44,477 bases of DNA from Streptomyces plumbidurans (GCF_019857225.1 NZ_JAFJSY010000088.1:1-44477), one strand, 5' to 3'; counted from the first letter of the stretch, positions 19,081 to 28,524 are shown. The notes: generated by a model from the sequence alone, not told the origin. Made by a program: numbers and translations.

Positions 19081-20349
19081 TCACGCGGCGTCCGGGAGTG
19101 ACGGTTTCGAGCCCGGCCGGGCCGCGCCGGTCGAGCCGTCCGTACCGGCGGCGGGGACGGGCACCTCGGTGTGCCCGGCGCGCACGCACTCCTCCAGGAA
19201 CCCCACGAGCCGCGCGGGGGCCGGCATCCGGTCGATCTCGTTTTTGAGCGCGGCGGCGCGCTCGCGGTAGCCGGGGCGGGTCAGCAGATCCCGTACGGCG
19301 TCGAACACGTCCGCGGTGGACTCGCTCCCGTCCTGCCCTGCGGCCAGCGCGTCACCGGCGCCGGAGGCGCGCACCAGATGGGCCCAGTGCTCCTGGAAGG
19401 CGTTCTGCGGCAGCAGCAGCTGCGGCAGCCGGTGCGTGACGGCGAGCAGTCCGCTGCCGACACCGCCGTGGTGCACCAGCGCGTCGCAGTGCGCGAGCAG
19501 CACGTCCAGCGGGAAGTCCGGCACCAGCCGTACGCCGTACGGGAGTTGGCGCTCCGCTTCGGCCGCCTGGGCGCCGGTGACGGCCAGCACCACGTCCGCG
19601 CCCAGCTCGCGCAGGCTCGCCACCACCTGGTCGCGGACCCGGTCCAGCGCGCTCGTGGTGACTCCGCCGGTCACACACACCAGGGGACGCTCGGACGACC
19701 GTGCCTCGCGCAGCCAGTCCGGCAGGACGGCGGGGCCGCTGTAGGGGACGTAGCGCATGTCGGCCCGGCGCACCGGGTGCGGCGGGCGCAGTCCGGGCGG
19801 GCACGGGTCGATCCACACGGAGGGGCCGATCAGCGGGTCGACGCCGAAGCGCTCGAAGAGCCGCGCGTACGACGGCCGCAGCTCGGCCTCGCTCTCGCAG
19901 TGCACGCCGAGCGACACGCCCCAGGTGTGGCCCACGGCCGGGACCTCGAGGGCGGCGGCGGCCACCTGGCCCGCCGCCGCGGCCGTGTCGTGCACCACGA
20001 TGTCGGGGCGCCAGAAGCGGGCGAAGGCGACCAGGTCGTCGGTGAGGGTGTCGGCGACGGCGATCATCTTCTCGATCAGGGCGTCACCGAGGTCCGGGTC
20101 GAGGGCGGCGACGCCCTCGCTGCGGGGCTTCAACCGGCCCGGACCGAGCCCCAGTTGGCGGGCGGCGGCGACCCCGGCGGCGGCCTCGTCGCCGATCGGC
20201 ACGGCCACCAGGCCGGCCCGGGTCACCGACGGCACGCACTGCGGCCGCACCGCCACCCGCACCTCGTGTCCCGCGAGCCGCGCGGCCCAGGCGAGCGGGA
20301 TGATCCAGGGAACATGGGCCGGGCCGTGACCCACGAACAACACACGCAT
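19081..20349 (-). CDS. Glycosyltransferase (GT1), copy 4, divergent
   Basis: A 422-residue GT-B protein, the longest of the five. It begins RVLFVGHGPAHVPWIIPLAW, has HTWGVSLG where the others have HRWGVDP, and VHHGGVGSGLLAV in the donor site. These differences and an extended C-terminus set it apart from copies 1-3, so it may attach a different sugar or use a different acceptor. A 61-bp gap separates it from copy 3, so coupling is looser. Confidence 0.88.
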   Translation of the reverse strand: MRVLFVGHGPAHVPWIIPLAWAARLAGHEVRVAVRPQCVPSVTRAGLVAVPIGDEAAAGVAAARQLGLGPGRLKPRSEGVAALDPDLGDALIEKMIAVADTLTDDLVAFARFWRPDIVVHDTAAAAGQVAAAALEVPAVGHTWGVSLGVHCESEAELRPSYARLFERFGVDPLIGPSVWIDPCPPGLRPPHPVRRADMRYVPYSGPAVLPDWLREARSSERPLVCVTGGVTTSALDRVRDQVVASLRELGADVVLAVTGAQAAEAERQLPYGVRLVPDFPLDVLLAHCDALVHHGGVGSGLLAVTHRLPQLLLPQNAFQEHWAHLVRASGAGDALAAGQDGSESTADVFDAVRDLLTRPGYRERAAALKNEIDRMPAPARLVGFLEECVRAGHTEVPVPAAGTDGSTGAARPGSKPSLPDAA

Positions 20350-20432
20350 CCAGGTGCCTCACTCCATCGGATTCCGGTCAGTGGCAGCCCAAGAGTGCGG
20401 TCACCCACTCGAATCCGACTCGCGCCCCATAA

Positions 20433-20451
20433 GAAGACGCAGCGCGTCTTC
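20433..20451. terminator. Hairpin after the ABC permease gene
   Basis: GAAGACGC and its exact complement flank a 3-base AGC loop. The hairpin lies about 80 bp past the permease stop in the direction of transcription, so it may end the short glycosyltransferase-ABC transcript. It immediately precedes the dispersed repeat. Confidence 0.55.
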
Positions 20452-20453
20452 CA

Positions 20454-20486
20454 GGGGCGCGGGGAACTGCGCGACAAGCCACGATG
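20454..20486. repeat. Dispersed intergenic repeat, copy 1 of 2
   Basis: The 33-bp element begins GGGGCGCGGGGAACTGCGCG and ends AGCCACGATG. A second copy at 38840-38872 matches at 31 of 33 positions. This element is known to me as a common intergenic sequence in Streptomyces genomes, typically after hairpins near gene ends. Confidence 0.85.
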
Positions 20487-20532
20487 CCGCGGCGGTCGAC
20501 CAACGACCTGCCGCGGCACCACCTACGAAAAA

Positions 20533-21246
20533 TCAGGCCCGACGTCCACCCCGCCGATAGGCATACGCGGCAAACGCAGCCAACAGCACGGTCCACACCC
20601 CGAGCACCGCGATCCCCCCCGCCGAAAAAGCAGCCCCCTTCGTCGCGTCCCACGACAGCTCCGCATACCGGAACACCGGCGTCTCCTTCGACAGCGGCCG
20701 CGCCCACGAGGGCAGACTGCTGACCGGCAACATCAACCCACCCAGCAGCGTCAGCGACAGATACGACAACGTCCCCGCGATCTGCGCCAGTTGGGCCGGG
20801 AACAGATACCCGATCCCGATCCCCAGCATCGCCAGCGGAGCGATCCCCACCCACAGCAGCAGGAACACCTCCAGCCAGGTCCCCGCCGAGAGGTGAACCC
20901 CCTTGTACAGGGCGCCGACCAGGCCGATCACCACGATCGGCATGATGCCCAGGCAGGTGGCGACCGCGCCGCGCGCCACCACGACCTGGGCCGGCGACAG
21001 CGGGGTCAGCCGCAGCTGACGCAGCCAGCCGAGCGCACGGTCCTCGGCGATGCCGGTGCCGTTGGTGATGACCACGCCGAGCGCGCCGAAGGCGGCCGCG
21101 CCGACCATCGAGCGGGCCAGTGACTCCTGGTCGGGCCCGCCGCCGGCCACCGTCAGATACAGGCCGACCGGCATCACGAGGCTCATCATCAGATAGCCGC
21201 CGTTGCGGATCAGCCGCAGGATCTCCAGGCGGATGTAGCCGATCAT
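20533..21246 (-). CDS. ABC-2 type transporter permease
   Basis: A 237-residue protein with about six hydrophobic segments, typical in length for the membrane subunit of DrrAB-like antibiotic exporters. It starts with an amphipathic IRLEILRLIRNGGYL. The ATG overlaps the ATPase stop as ATGA, so the two subunits are co-translated. It should form the pore of an exporter for the product or an intermediate. Confidence 0.88.
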   Translation of the reverse strand: MIGYIRLEILRLIRNGGYLMMSLVMPVGLYLTVAGGGPDQESLARSMVGAAAFGALGVVITNGTGIAEDRALGWLRQLRLTPLSPAQVVVARGAVATCLGIMPIVVIGLVGALYKGVHLSAGTWLEVFLLLWVGIAPLAMLGIGIGYLFPAQLAQIAGTLSYLSLTLLGGLMLPVSSLPSWARPLSKETPVFRYAELSWDATKGAAFSAGGIAVLGVWTVLLAAFAAYAYRRGGRRA

Positions 21247-22217
21247 CGGTCCTGTCCCTCCGCGTTGGCGGTCTCACGGTGACGCGCCCCGTGGGTGAGC
21301 GCGATGAAGGCCTCCTCCAGGCCGACGCCGGAGACCTCCAGGTCGTCGAAGGCGTCGGCGCGGGCGAGAGCGTGCACGGTCCGGTCCGACTCGGTGGTGC
21401 GCAGATGCACCCGGCCGCCGTGGAACTGCACCCCGGTCACGCCGGGCAGCAGCTCGTAGCCCTCCTGTGCGCCGCGCGGCACGAAGGAGACGGTGCGGCC
21501 CTCGATCATGTTCTTGATCCGGGCCGGTGTGTCGTCGGCGACGACCTTGCCGGCGGCGATCACCACCACGCGGTCCGCGCTGGTGTCGGCCTCCTCCAGG
21601 TAGTGCGTGGAGAACAGCACGGTGTTGCCGCGCTCGGCGTAGCGCTGCATGGCGGCCCACAGCTCGCGCCGCGACTCCACGTCGAGGGCGGCCGTCGGCT
21701 CGTCGAGCACCACGAGATCGGGGTTGCCGGCCAGCGCCAGGGCGAACCGCACGCGCTGCGCCTGGCCGCCGGAGAGCCGGTCCACGCGCTGCCCGGCGAT
21801 CCCGGTGAGCTGCGCCAGGTCCAGCACCTCGGCCAGCGGCAGCGGGTCGCGGTAGGTCTGCCGCACGAAGCCGACCAGCTCGCGCACGGTGACCCGGGGG
21901 ATCATCTTCCCCTCCTGCAGCATGGCGCCCAAGTGGCCCGCGCGCATGGCCTGTTCGGGCCGCTTGCCGAACACCTCGACGGTGCCCTCGTCCGGCGGCA
22001 CCAGGCCGAGCAGGATGCCGATGGTGGTGGACTTGCCGGCGCCGTTGGGGCCGAGCAGGGCCACCGACTCGCCGCGCGCGATGGTCAGGTCGACGCCGTC
22101 GACGGCGCGGACGCTGCCGTACTGCTTGACGACGCCGCGGAAGGCCACGGCGGGCGGTCCTGCGGACTGTGCCATGGGGGAGGGCACGTGTTCCCTTTCC
22201 TGTACGAGCGGAGGCAT
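21243..22217 (-). CDS. ABC transporter ATP-binding subunit (DrrA-like)
   Basis: A 324-residue ATPase with Walker A GPNGAGKST, signature LSGGQAQR, Walker B LVVLDEPT and a C-terminal DrrA-type extension. It powers the adjacent permease, probably for export and self-resistance. The ATG at 22217 follows the glycosyltransferase stop by one base (TGACATG), which favours it over an internal ATG at 22175. Confidence 0.92.
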   Translation of the reverse strand: MPPLVQEREHVPSPMAQSAGPPAVAFRGVVKQYGSVRAVDGVDLTIARGESVALLGPNGAGKSTTIGILLGLVPPDEGTVEVFGKRPEQAMRAGHLGAMLQEGKMIPRVTVRELVGFVRQTYRDPLPLAEVLDLAQLTGIAGQRVDRLSGGQAQRVRFALALAGNPDLVVLDEPTAALDVESRRELWAAMQRYAERGNTVLFSTHYLEEADTSADRVVVIAAGKVVADDTPARIKNMIEGRTVSFVPRGAQEGYELLPGVTGVQFHGGRVHLRTTESDRTVHALARADAFDDLEVSGVGLEEAFIALTHGARHRETANAEGQDR

Positions 22218-22218
22218 G

Positions 22219-23391
22219 TCAGATCAGCCCTTCCAAGGTGCGGACCAGTTCTGTGGGGCCGGGCAGGCCGGCGATCTCCGCGCCGACGGCGCGGGCGGCC
22301 TTGCGGTGGTGCTCCTCGCCCAGCAGCCCGGCCAGGGCCTGACGGACGAGTTCCGGGTCGTGCTGCTGTTCCTCGTCGGCGAGGCTGATCCCGCCGCCGG
22401 ACCGTTCGACCAGGCGGGCCGTGGTCCTCAGGAACGGTTTGTCGCCGGGCAGCACCAGCTGGGGTACGCCGGCGACGAAGGAGGTCATGGTGGTGCCGCT
22501 GCCGCCGTGGTGCACGGTGACCGCGGTGTGCCGCAGCAGCGGGCCGATCGGGAAGCGGTCCACCACCCGTACGGCGTCGGGCACTTCGCCGAGCAGCGGG
22601 TGGTACTCGGCGTCGATCGGCAGCACCGCCTCCGCGCCCAGTTCGGCGCAGGCGTCCAGGACGTGGCGGAAGCCCAGCGGCAGCGAGCCGGTCTCGGCGA
22701 TGTGCCGCCCGTGCCACATGCCCAGGCACAGCAGCACCCGGGGCCGCTCGGGCCGCTCGACGGCCCAGGCGGGCAGTTCGGCGGTGCCGCTGTAGGGGAT
22801 GTAGCGGGTGAGCAGCGTCGGGTCGTCCTCGCCCTCCGGCAGCAGGGACGGGGGGCTCGGGTCGACCAGGAGTGCCGGTGCGGGAAAGCCGCCCGCGGAG
22901 CCGTACTCCTTCGCCAGGTCGTGGAGTTGGACGACCGCCTGGTGCAGCAGCGGTCCGGTGATGTCGTCGGGGCCGTAGCGGTGGACCACACCCGGCACAC
23001 CGAGCGCCCCGGCCACGATCAGCCCGCCGAACTCCACCGGGTCGGTGACCACCAGATCCGGCTGCCAGGCGCGGCCGAGCGCCACGAAGTCGTCGAGATA
23101 GCCGCCCAGCCGGTTGCGCCAGCGCGCCCCGACCGCCGCCCACTCCGACTCCGCGCGCTGCTCCAGCGCGCCCCGGCCGACCATCGTGACCGCACCGGGC
23201 CGGGTCTGCTGCTGCCGGGTGGCCCCCGAGCCGCCGATCAGCGCCCCGTCCAGGCCCGCGGCCCGCGCGCTGCGCACCAGCTCGGTGTCGCCGGCGACCA
23301 GCACCTCGTGCCCGGCCGCCCGCAGCGCCCAGCTCAGCGGGACCATCGGCATCAGATGGCTGGGCACCAGGGCCGTCATCAGGACACGCAA
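22219..23391 (-). CDS. Glycosyltransferase (GT1), copy 5
   Basis: A 390-residue GT-B protein starting at TTG 23391, which has a perfect AGGAGGAG just upstream; an open extension further upstream lacks a start signal. It contains RVLMTALVPSHLMPMVPL, HRYGPDDITG where others have HRWGVDP, and VHHGGSGTTMTSF. It heads the leftward block and is physically linked to the ABC exporter and not to the MFS gene. Its divergent motifs suggest a distinct acceptor or sugar. Confidence 0.88.
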   Translation of the reverse strand: MRVLMTALVPSHLMPMVPLSWALRAAGHEVLVAGDTELVRSARAAGLDGALIGGSGATRQQQTRPGAVTMVGRGALEQRAESEWAAVGARWRNRLGGYLDDFVALGRAWQPDLVVTDPVEFGGLIVAGALGVPGVVHRYGPDDITGPLLHQAVVQLHDLAKEYGSAGGFPAPALLVDPSPPSLLPEGEDDPTLLTRYIPYSGTAELPAWAVERPERPRVLLCLGMWHGRHIAETGSLPLGFRHVLDACAELGAEAVLPIDAEYHPLLGEVPDAVRVVDRFPIGPLLRHTAVTVHHGGSGTTMTSFVAGVPQLVLPGDKPFLRTTARLVERSGGGISLADEEQQHDPELVRQALAGLLGEEHHRKAARAVGAEIAGLPGPTELVRTLEGLI

Positions 23392-23766
23392 GGCTCCTCC
23401 TCGCTGCGAAGCCCCCGCGCGCGGCGCAGGGGCGGGACATGGGATGCGGGGGCCGGGACCTCCGCGGTACACGCGGGGCTCGGCGGCCGGGGTCGGGGTA
23501 CGCCCGTGCGGGCGGTCGGCGGGATGCGCACGGCGGATCTCCGGATGTTCGGTGGGGGGTCAAAGGGCAGGGTCCGCCCTCGGGCTGTGCAGTCAGCCTG
23601 ACGACCGCGGCTCGGGCGCCACTTGACGCGCGCTGGAGCGCCGCTCGAGCCGACGTCCTCCGCCCGTTCCCCTGCCGGACTCCAGCGCGTTTCGAGAGCC
23701 GGTCGCGACCTTGGGCGCATGCCCGAAGTCCTGACGGCCCCGACCGCCGAACCGGAGGAGTAGCGG
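23392..23766. promoter_or_regulatory. Divergent promoter region with SARP-like heptamer repeats
   Basis: These 375 bp separate leftward and rightward operons. TTGACGC, TGGAGCG and TCGAGCC start at 23623, 23634 and 23645, exactly 11 bp apart. A second pair, TCGAGAG and TCGCGAC, starts at 23692 and 23703. Direct heptamers with an 11-bp period are the known binding pattern of SARP activators such as ActII-ORF4. No gene was found here. Confidence 0.6.
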
Positions 23767-24831
23767 ATGCGCTGGAGAGAGATCTATGTGGCCGCTGTCG
23801 GCACCCGGCTGCCCGACCCCGTGCCGGTCAGTGCGGCCGTCGCGGCCGGGGAGTGCGGGCAGGAGTGGATCGACGACTTCGGCTACGAGTCCGTGATGAT
23901 CGCGCGGGAGGCCGAGGGCGAGACGTGGACGGCGCCGCCGGACATGGCGGTCGCCGCGGCCCGCATCGCGCACGAGCGCTCCGGGCTCGCCAAGTCGGCG
24001 TACGCCCTGCTCCTGCACGGCAGCACCTGGTACCAGGGCCTGGACATCTGGCCCGCGGCCTCCTACATCGCGGGCCGCGCCGTCGGCAGGGCGGTGCCCG
24101 CCCTCGACGTGCAGCAGCGCTGCAACATCGGCATCAGCTCCCTGGAACTGGCCGCCGCCCACCTGAGCGTGGGCCACGGCACGGGCAGCGCGGTCATGGT
24201 CACCACCGCCGACCGGTTCGGCGGCCCCGGCGCCGACCGCTGGCGCCTGCGGCACGGCAACGCCTACGCCGACGGCGCCACCGCGACCGTACTGTCCGCC
24301 GAGGGCGGCTTCGCCCGCCTGGTCGCCACCACCACCGTCGCCGACAACGGCCTGGAGCCGATGGCCCGCGGCGACGAGCCGCTCGGGCCGGTCTCCCGGG
24401 CCGCCGAGCGGCAGATCGACCTGACCGCGCGCGGCGAGGCCCAACTGGCCGTCAGTGACGAGACGTTGACCAACATCCGGTTCGGCAAGGTGATGGGCGA
24501 GGCCAAGCAGGCCGTCCTCGACGAGGCCGGACTGGACATCGGCGACATCACCCGGGTGGTGATCCCCTCGACCGGCCGGATCAAGGGCCCCTTCCAGATC
24601 CACCATCTGATCGGCGTCGACGAGTCCGTCACCACCTGGGACTTCGCCCGCCGCACCGGCCACATCGGCGCCGGCGACTGGACCGCGGGGCTCGAACACC
24701 TGCTGCTCACGGGCGCGTTGAGCGCCGGCGACCACGTGATGCTCTACGGCGGCGGCGCCGGCTACACGATCACCACGGCCGTCCTGGAGATCCTCGCGGT
24801 GCCCGACTGGGCCGTATCCGCCGAGGCATGA
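23767..24831 (+). CDS. KAS III-like acyltransferase (CerJ/DpsC-like)
   Basis: A 354-residue thiolase-fold protein. Cys119 sits in QQRCNIGISSLEL, the nucleophile position. The HQAN motif of condensing FabH enzymes is missing, with PSTGRI in its place, and the FabH Asn position reads GHIGAGD with His299. Such departures fit relatives that move an acyl group and do not condense it: CerJ esterifies sugars of cervimycin with malonyl units. A starter-unit role like DpsC remains possible. Clear GGAGGAG before the ATG. It leads the rightward trio. Confidence 0.8.
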   Translation: MRWREIYVAAVGTRLPDPVPVSAAVAAGECGQEWIDDFGYESVMIAREAEGETWTAPPDMAVAAARIAHERSGLAKSAYALLLHGSTWYQGLDIWPAASYIAGRAVGRAVPALDVQQRCNIGISSLELAAAHLSVGHGTGSAVMVTTADRFGGPGADRWRLRHGNAYADGATATVLSAEGGFARLVATTTVADNGLEPMARGDEPLGPVSRAAERQIDLTARGEAQLAVSDETLTNIRFGKVMGEAKQAVLDEAGLDIGDITRVVIPSTGRIKGPFQIHHLIGVDESVTTWDFARRTGHIGAGDWTAGLEHLLLTGALSAGDHVMLYGGGAGYTITTAVLEILAVPDWAVSAEA

Positions 24832-24865
24832 ACCCCCATACGACCACTAGGAGTTGGCACACCCC

Positions 24866-25621
24866 ATGGAGATAGTCGGCAGGGGATTTCTGGCCGGACA
24901 TCTGGCGGCCCTCGCGGACCACCACCCGGACACGGTGGTGCTCGCCGCCGGCGTCTCGGCCGCCGGAGACATCGGGCCCGAGCAGTACACGCGCGAGTCG
25001 GTACGGCTGTACGAGACGCTGCGGTACTGCGAGCGGCACGGCAAGCGTCTGGTCTTCTTCTCCACCGCGTCCGCCGGCATGTACTCCGTGCCCGACGGCT
25101 CGCCCGGCCGCGAGGACGGGCCCGTCTACCCGGCCACCCCCTACGGCCGTCACAAGCTCTCCCTGGAGGCGGTGGTCAAGTCCTCCGACGTGGAGTACCT
25201 GATCCTCAGGCTGTCCCACGTGGTCGGCTTCCACCAGCCGCCCCACCAGCTCCTCCCCTCACTGGTACGGCAGTTGAGCAGCGGACGCCTCACGGTGTAC
25301 CGCGGCGCCCGGCGCGACCTCGTCGACGTCGAGGACGTCGTCAAGATCGTGCACACCCTGCTCGTGGACGGCCGTACCCGCGACGTCGTCAACGTGGCCT
25401 CCGGGTACGCCCCGGGCATCGAGGACGTCGTCGACCACATGGAGCAACTGCTGGGCACCAGCGCCGAGAAGACCTACGTCCAGGCGTCCGGTGCCCAGCC
25501 GGTCTCCATCGCCAAGCTCTGCCGGCTCGTACCGACCGTGTACGGGCTCGGCTTCGGCCCCGACTACTACCGGGCCGTGCTCGACAAATACGTGCACGCC
25601 TATGTGCAGCAGCCCGTCTGA
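24866..25621 (+). CDS. Short SDR-like NDP-hexose 4-ketoreductase
   Basis: A 251-residue protein with a shortened nucleotide-binding start, GRGFLAGHL, then FFSTASAGMY and PYGRHK, the Tyr-x-x-x-Lys pair of extended SDR enzymes. It resembles UrdR/LanR-type 4-ketoreductases and would be the second ketoreductase, perhaps one for D- and one for L-sugars. The ATG at 24866 is about 12 nt after AGGAG; a TTG at 24854 is too close to that site. It lies between the KAS III-like and ABM genes in one operon. Confidence 0.75.
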   Translation: MEIVGRGFLAGHLAALADHHPDTVVLAAGVSAAGDIGPEQYTRESVRLYETLRYCERHGKRLVFFSTASAGMYSVPDGSPGREDGPVYPATPYGRHKLSLEAVVKSSDVEYLILRLSHVVGFHQPPHQLLPSLVRQLSSGRLTVYRGARRDLVDVEDVVKIVHTLLVDGRTRDVVNVASGYAPGIEDVVDHMEQLLGTSAEKTYVQASGAQPVSIAKLCRLVPTVYGLGFGPDYYRAVLDKYVHAYVQQPV

Positions 25622-25685
25622 CTCCCCACCCCAGCAGTCGTTCCCGCAGTCACCACCGCATTCATCACCGAAAGGCACCCCACCC

Positions 25686-26357
25686 ATGACCGACAACGCT
25701 CCTGTCGTCGCCGTCGCCCGGTTCGTGCTCAAGGACAAGCACAAGGACAAGGGCGCCGAGTTCGAGTCGGCGTACCAGACGTACAAGGAGGCCGTCTCCC
25801 GTCGCGACGGCCTGCTGCGCACCGCACTGCTGCGCGGCATCTCCGCCCCGGACACCTTCGTCATCCTGACCTGGTGGCGGGACGCCGAGGCGCACCGCAC
25901 CGTCGTCGGCGACTGGGAGTTCTTCACCGCCGTCAGCAGCCGGTTCGTCGCTCTCGCCGCCATCACCAGCGTGCACGGTCCCGTGCTCGCCGGCCGCAAG
26001 GACGCGGACGGGCTCGGCGACAGCCCGGCCCCGGCCGCCGACGCGGCGGTCGCGCTGACCTCCTTCACCCTGCGCGAGGGCGCCGAACAGCAGGCGTTCG
26101 AGGCGGCCTTCCTCGGCCATGTCTTTTTCGTCAAGGGCCACGAGGGCTTCCTCGGCCACCAGTTGGTGCACTCCGACCGGGAGACCGGCTCCTACGTCAA
26201 CATCGGCTGGTGGAGCGGGCCGCAGGCCTACGCCCCGGTCGTCCAGAGCCCCGAGATGGCGGCCGACGCGCGGCGCATGGCGGAGCACGCCGAGGTCGAG
26301 GGCGGGCTGTTCCGGGTGGCCGTGGACTCGGCCCAGGTGGACGCACTGGCCGGCTGA
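25686..26357 (+). CDS. Tandem ABM-domain monooxygenase/cyclase
   Basis: A 223-residue protein made of two ABM (ferredoxin-like) domains, about residues 8-95 and 120-215. The second contains GFLGHQLVHSD and NIGWWSGPQAY, typical of antibiotic biosynthesis monooxygenases, which make quinones from anthrone-type rings without metal or flavin; some relatives act as cyclases. It ends the rightward trio and is followed by a strong terminator. The substrate is presumably the aromatic aglycone. Confidence 0.78.
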   Translation: MTDNAPVVAVARFVLKDKHKDKGAEFESAYQTYKEAVSRRDGLLRTALLRGISAPDTFVILTWWRDAEAHRTVVGDWEFFTAVSSRFVALAAITSVHGPVLAGRKDADGLGDSPAPAADAAVALTSFTLREGAEQQAFEAAFLGHVFFVKGHEGFLGHQLVHSDRETGSYVNIGWWSGPQAYAPVVQSPEMAADARRMAEHAEVEGGLFRVAVDSAQVDALAG

Positions 26358-26370
26358 ACCACAGCCCGAA

Positions 26371-26405
26371 GGGGGCCGGGTCCGTGTGGACCCGGCCCCC
26401 CTTTT
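26371..26405. terminator. Rho-independent terminator, 13-bp stem and T run
   Basis: GGGGGCCGGGTCC (26371-26383) pairs perfectly with 26388-26400 across a GTGT loop, and TTTT follows at 26402-26405. It sits between convergent operons and in the rightward direction has the classical form of stem plus T run. Confidence 0.92.
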
Positions 26406-26448
26406 GTCGTGGCCCGTTGCCGTGACCCCCTTCGGCGTGTCCGCCCGT

Positions 26449-27693
26449 TCAGGCGACGAAGAGTTCCTCCGCCACCCGGATCGACGGGTTGCCGTAGGCG
26501 ATGGTCCGAAGGATCTTGCGGTACAGCGGGGTGTGCCGGACCACGGCGGCCAGCCGCGGCCGCACCTTCGTCGCGAACGCGCCCGTGGACAGCATCGCCT
26601 TGGACTGCATGCCCTGCAGCCGCATCATCGCCGCGATGTCCGGCGCCCGGGTCTCCTCGAAGCGGGAGAGGAAGGCTGCGCTGGTGTCGCACAGGCGCAC
26701 CGCCTCCACCAGGATCGGATGCAGTACGACCGCGTCCTGCACCGCCAGGTTGATGCCCTGCGCGCCGATCGGGCTGTGGGTGTGCGCGGCGTCGCCGATG
26801 AGCACCAGGCCGTCGGTGGCCCAGCGTTCGGCGCGCCCCGAGAAGACGTCGAGCAGGCTGAGGTCGCGCAGCGAGGTGATCTGGTCGTCGATCAGTTCCG
26901 CGTACGCCGGAACAGCCTTCGCCAGCTGCTGCTTGACGTGCCCGAGGCCGTTGCGCACCACGGCCTGGTAGCCCTTGTGGGGCAGCGTCCAGCCGATCTG
27001 CACCCGGTCCGGCCACGAGCCGTACACCAGCACCGGGCTGCTCCCGGAGCCGCGGAAGACGCGTACGTCGTGCCCGTCGGCGGCCTGGTCGCCGCGCAGC
27101 TTGAACCAGAGCACGTCCTGGTCGAACGCCTCGGTGCGGCCCGCCGCGATCCCGGCCAGCCGCCGCACCTTGGAGAACCGTCCGTCGGCGCCGACCACGA
27201 CCGGGGCGCGGCAGGTGTAGCCGTCGCCGGTGATCCCATTGATCCTTCCGCTGTCGTCGCGCAGCAGGTCGGTGACCCGGCAGCCGTCGATGTACCGGAA
27301 GGTGGTGAACTCGGCGCAGCTCAGCAGGAGTTGGGTGAGCAGGTGGGACTGCGGGATGGACAGCAGGTGGTCGTGGGGGGCGGGCAGTGAGCGGTAGTCG
27401 ATGTCGAGCAGGACCCGGTCCTGCTCCATGAGCCGGAACCGGCGGTGCTCGTGGCAGCCGCGCTTGCGGGCCCCTTCGAGCACCCCCAGTCGGTCCAGGA
27501 TGCGCATCGCGCCGGGCTGCAGGATCTCCCCGCGGAACTCCCGCTGGTGCGAGCGCGACTTCTCCACGACCGTCACCCGCAGCCCCGACCTGAGCAGCAG
27601 CAGCGCGAGCGTGAGCCCGGCCGGACCGGCGCCCACCACACAGACGTCGGCCTGCTCCTCCTCGACGGCGCCCTCGCGCACGTCCGCGCTCAT
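26449..27693 (-). CDS. FAD-dependent monooxygenase, p-hydroxybenzoate hydroxylase fold
   Basis: A 414-residue flavoprotein with VGAGPAGLTLA, a middle VVGADGRFSKVRR motif and LIGDAAHTHSPIGAQG, and no thioredoxin-like C-terminal domain, unlike the 5.8-kb enzyme. It is coupled to the second aromatase/cyclase by an ATGA overlap and lies at the end of the operon headed by the ketoreductase, so it probably oxidises an early or cyclised polyketide intermediate. The reaction type (hydroxylation or Baeyer-Villiger) cannot be told. Confidence 0.87.
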   Translation of the reverse strand: MSADVREGAVEEEQADVCVVGAGPAGLTLALLLLRSGLRVTVVEKSRSHQREFRGEILQPGAMRILDRLGVLEGARKRGCHEHRRFRLMEQDRVLLDIDYRSLPAPHDHLLSIPQSHLLTQLLLSCAEFTTFRYIDGCRVTDLLRDDSGRINGITGDGYTCRAPVVVGADGRFSKVRRLAGIAAGRTEAFDQDVLWFKLRGDQAADGHDVRVFRGSGSSPVLVYGSWPDRVQIGWTLPHKGYQAVVRNGLGHVKQQLAKAVPAYAELIDDQITSLRDLSLLDVFSGRAERWATDGLVLIGDAAHTHSPIGAQGINLAVQDAVVLHPILVEAVRLCDTSAAFLSRFEETRAPDIAAMMRLQGMQSKAMLSTGAFATKVRPRLAAVVRHTPLYRKILRTIAYGNPSIRVAEELFVA

Positions 27694-28514
27694 CGCGCAC
27701 CCGCCCGCGCCAACGCGTCCCGCACGCCGGCCTCGGCGAGGGCCCGCACCTGGTCGTGCCCGCGCGTGGCGACCGCCAGCACATCGGCCGTCACCCGCAC
27801 TCCTCCGCCCGCCTCCTCGTCGAACAGCCAACGCGTCCGCAGGAGTTCGGCCGGCTCGGGCGGGGAGAGCAGTTTCTGTACGACGACGCCGTCACCGTGC
27901 ACGATCTGCACCGTCGGCCCGGCCTCCGTCTCGCCGAACCAGGCGTCCCCCTCCCCGGCGGGCAGGGCCGCGAGCAGCCGCGCCCGCACCTCGGCGAGCG
28001 GACCCTTCGCCACGGCGGATGCCTCGACGCGTACGACATCGGTGGTGAGGGCGGTGGCACTCTCCGTCTGCGACTTGAGGGTCCGCATCTGGAGCGCGCC
28101 GTGCCGGTCGAGCTCGCCCGCGGTGACGGCCGGGTCCGCGTCCGTGGTGAACCAGTGCCCGGACTCCACCCGGCAGCCCCCGCCCTCGCGCGCCACGAAG
28201 TCCCAGGTCCCGCCCAGCTGTTCGATCGGCCCGACCGAGCCCTGCTGCTCGAACACCATCCGGCGAGCCACCGGGTCCAGGGTGCGCTTCGACGTCCAGA
28301 TCCGCAGACCCCCCTCCGGCCCGGGCCGCACGGCCCAGAACTTCACCTCGTCATCAGCACCCTCCCGGGCGAGGACCTCGGTGTGCGCGATCCACGGATA
28401 CAGCACCGGCCAGTCCGCCACATCGGTCAGCGCCCGGTAGACGACATCGGCGGGGGCGTCGACATCGACGGTGGCACTCGTACGGTGGATCTGCCGGTCG
28501 GTTGCGGTGGTCAT
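27690..28514 (-). CDS. Second START-fold aromatase/cyclase
   Basis: A 274-residue protein with an N-terminal SRPBCC domain: VDVDAPADVVYRALTDVADWPVLYPWI, then WTSKRTLDP, the pattern of polyketide aromatase/cyclases. The C-terminal half has a weaker second copy of the fold, with GPTVQIVHGDGVV and WLFDEEAGGGVRV. It is shorter and more divergent than the 31.6-kb didomain cyclase. It may close or aromatise a later ring. AGAGGA precedes the ATG. Confidence 0.8.
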   Translation of the reverse strand: MTTATDRQIHRTSATVDVDAPADVVYRALTDVADWPVLYPWIAHTEVLAREGADDEVKFWAVRPGPEGGLRIWTSKRTLDPVARRMVFEQQGSVGPIEQLGGTWDFVAREGGGCRVESGHWFTTDADPAVTAGELDRHGALQMRTLKSQTESATALTTDVVRVEASAVAKGPLAEVRARLLAALPAGEGDAWFGETEAGPTVQIVHGDGVVVQKLLSPPEPAELLRTRWLFDEEAGGGVRVTADVLAVATRGHDQVRALAEAGVRDALARAGAR

Positions 28515-28524
28515 GGGGTTCCTC

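Larger units (their letters stand above)
20350..20532. other. Intergenic region with hairpin and dispersed repeat
   Basis: The 183 bp between the ABC permease and glycosyltransferase copy 4 hold an 8-bp hairpin and a Streptomyces-type dispersed repeat. No gene is supported. A promoter for the three downstream glycosyltransferases and the MFS gene could lie next to 20350. Confidence 0.6.

Noticed and set aside
23767..24831. Ordinary FabH of fatty acid synthesis
   Set aside because: The HQAN motif is missing and GHIGAGD replaces the Asn segment; the gene lies in a tailoring operon. A starter-unit role is still possible and is stated in the entry.
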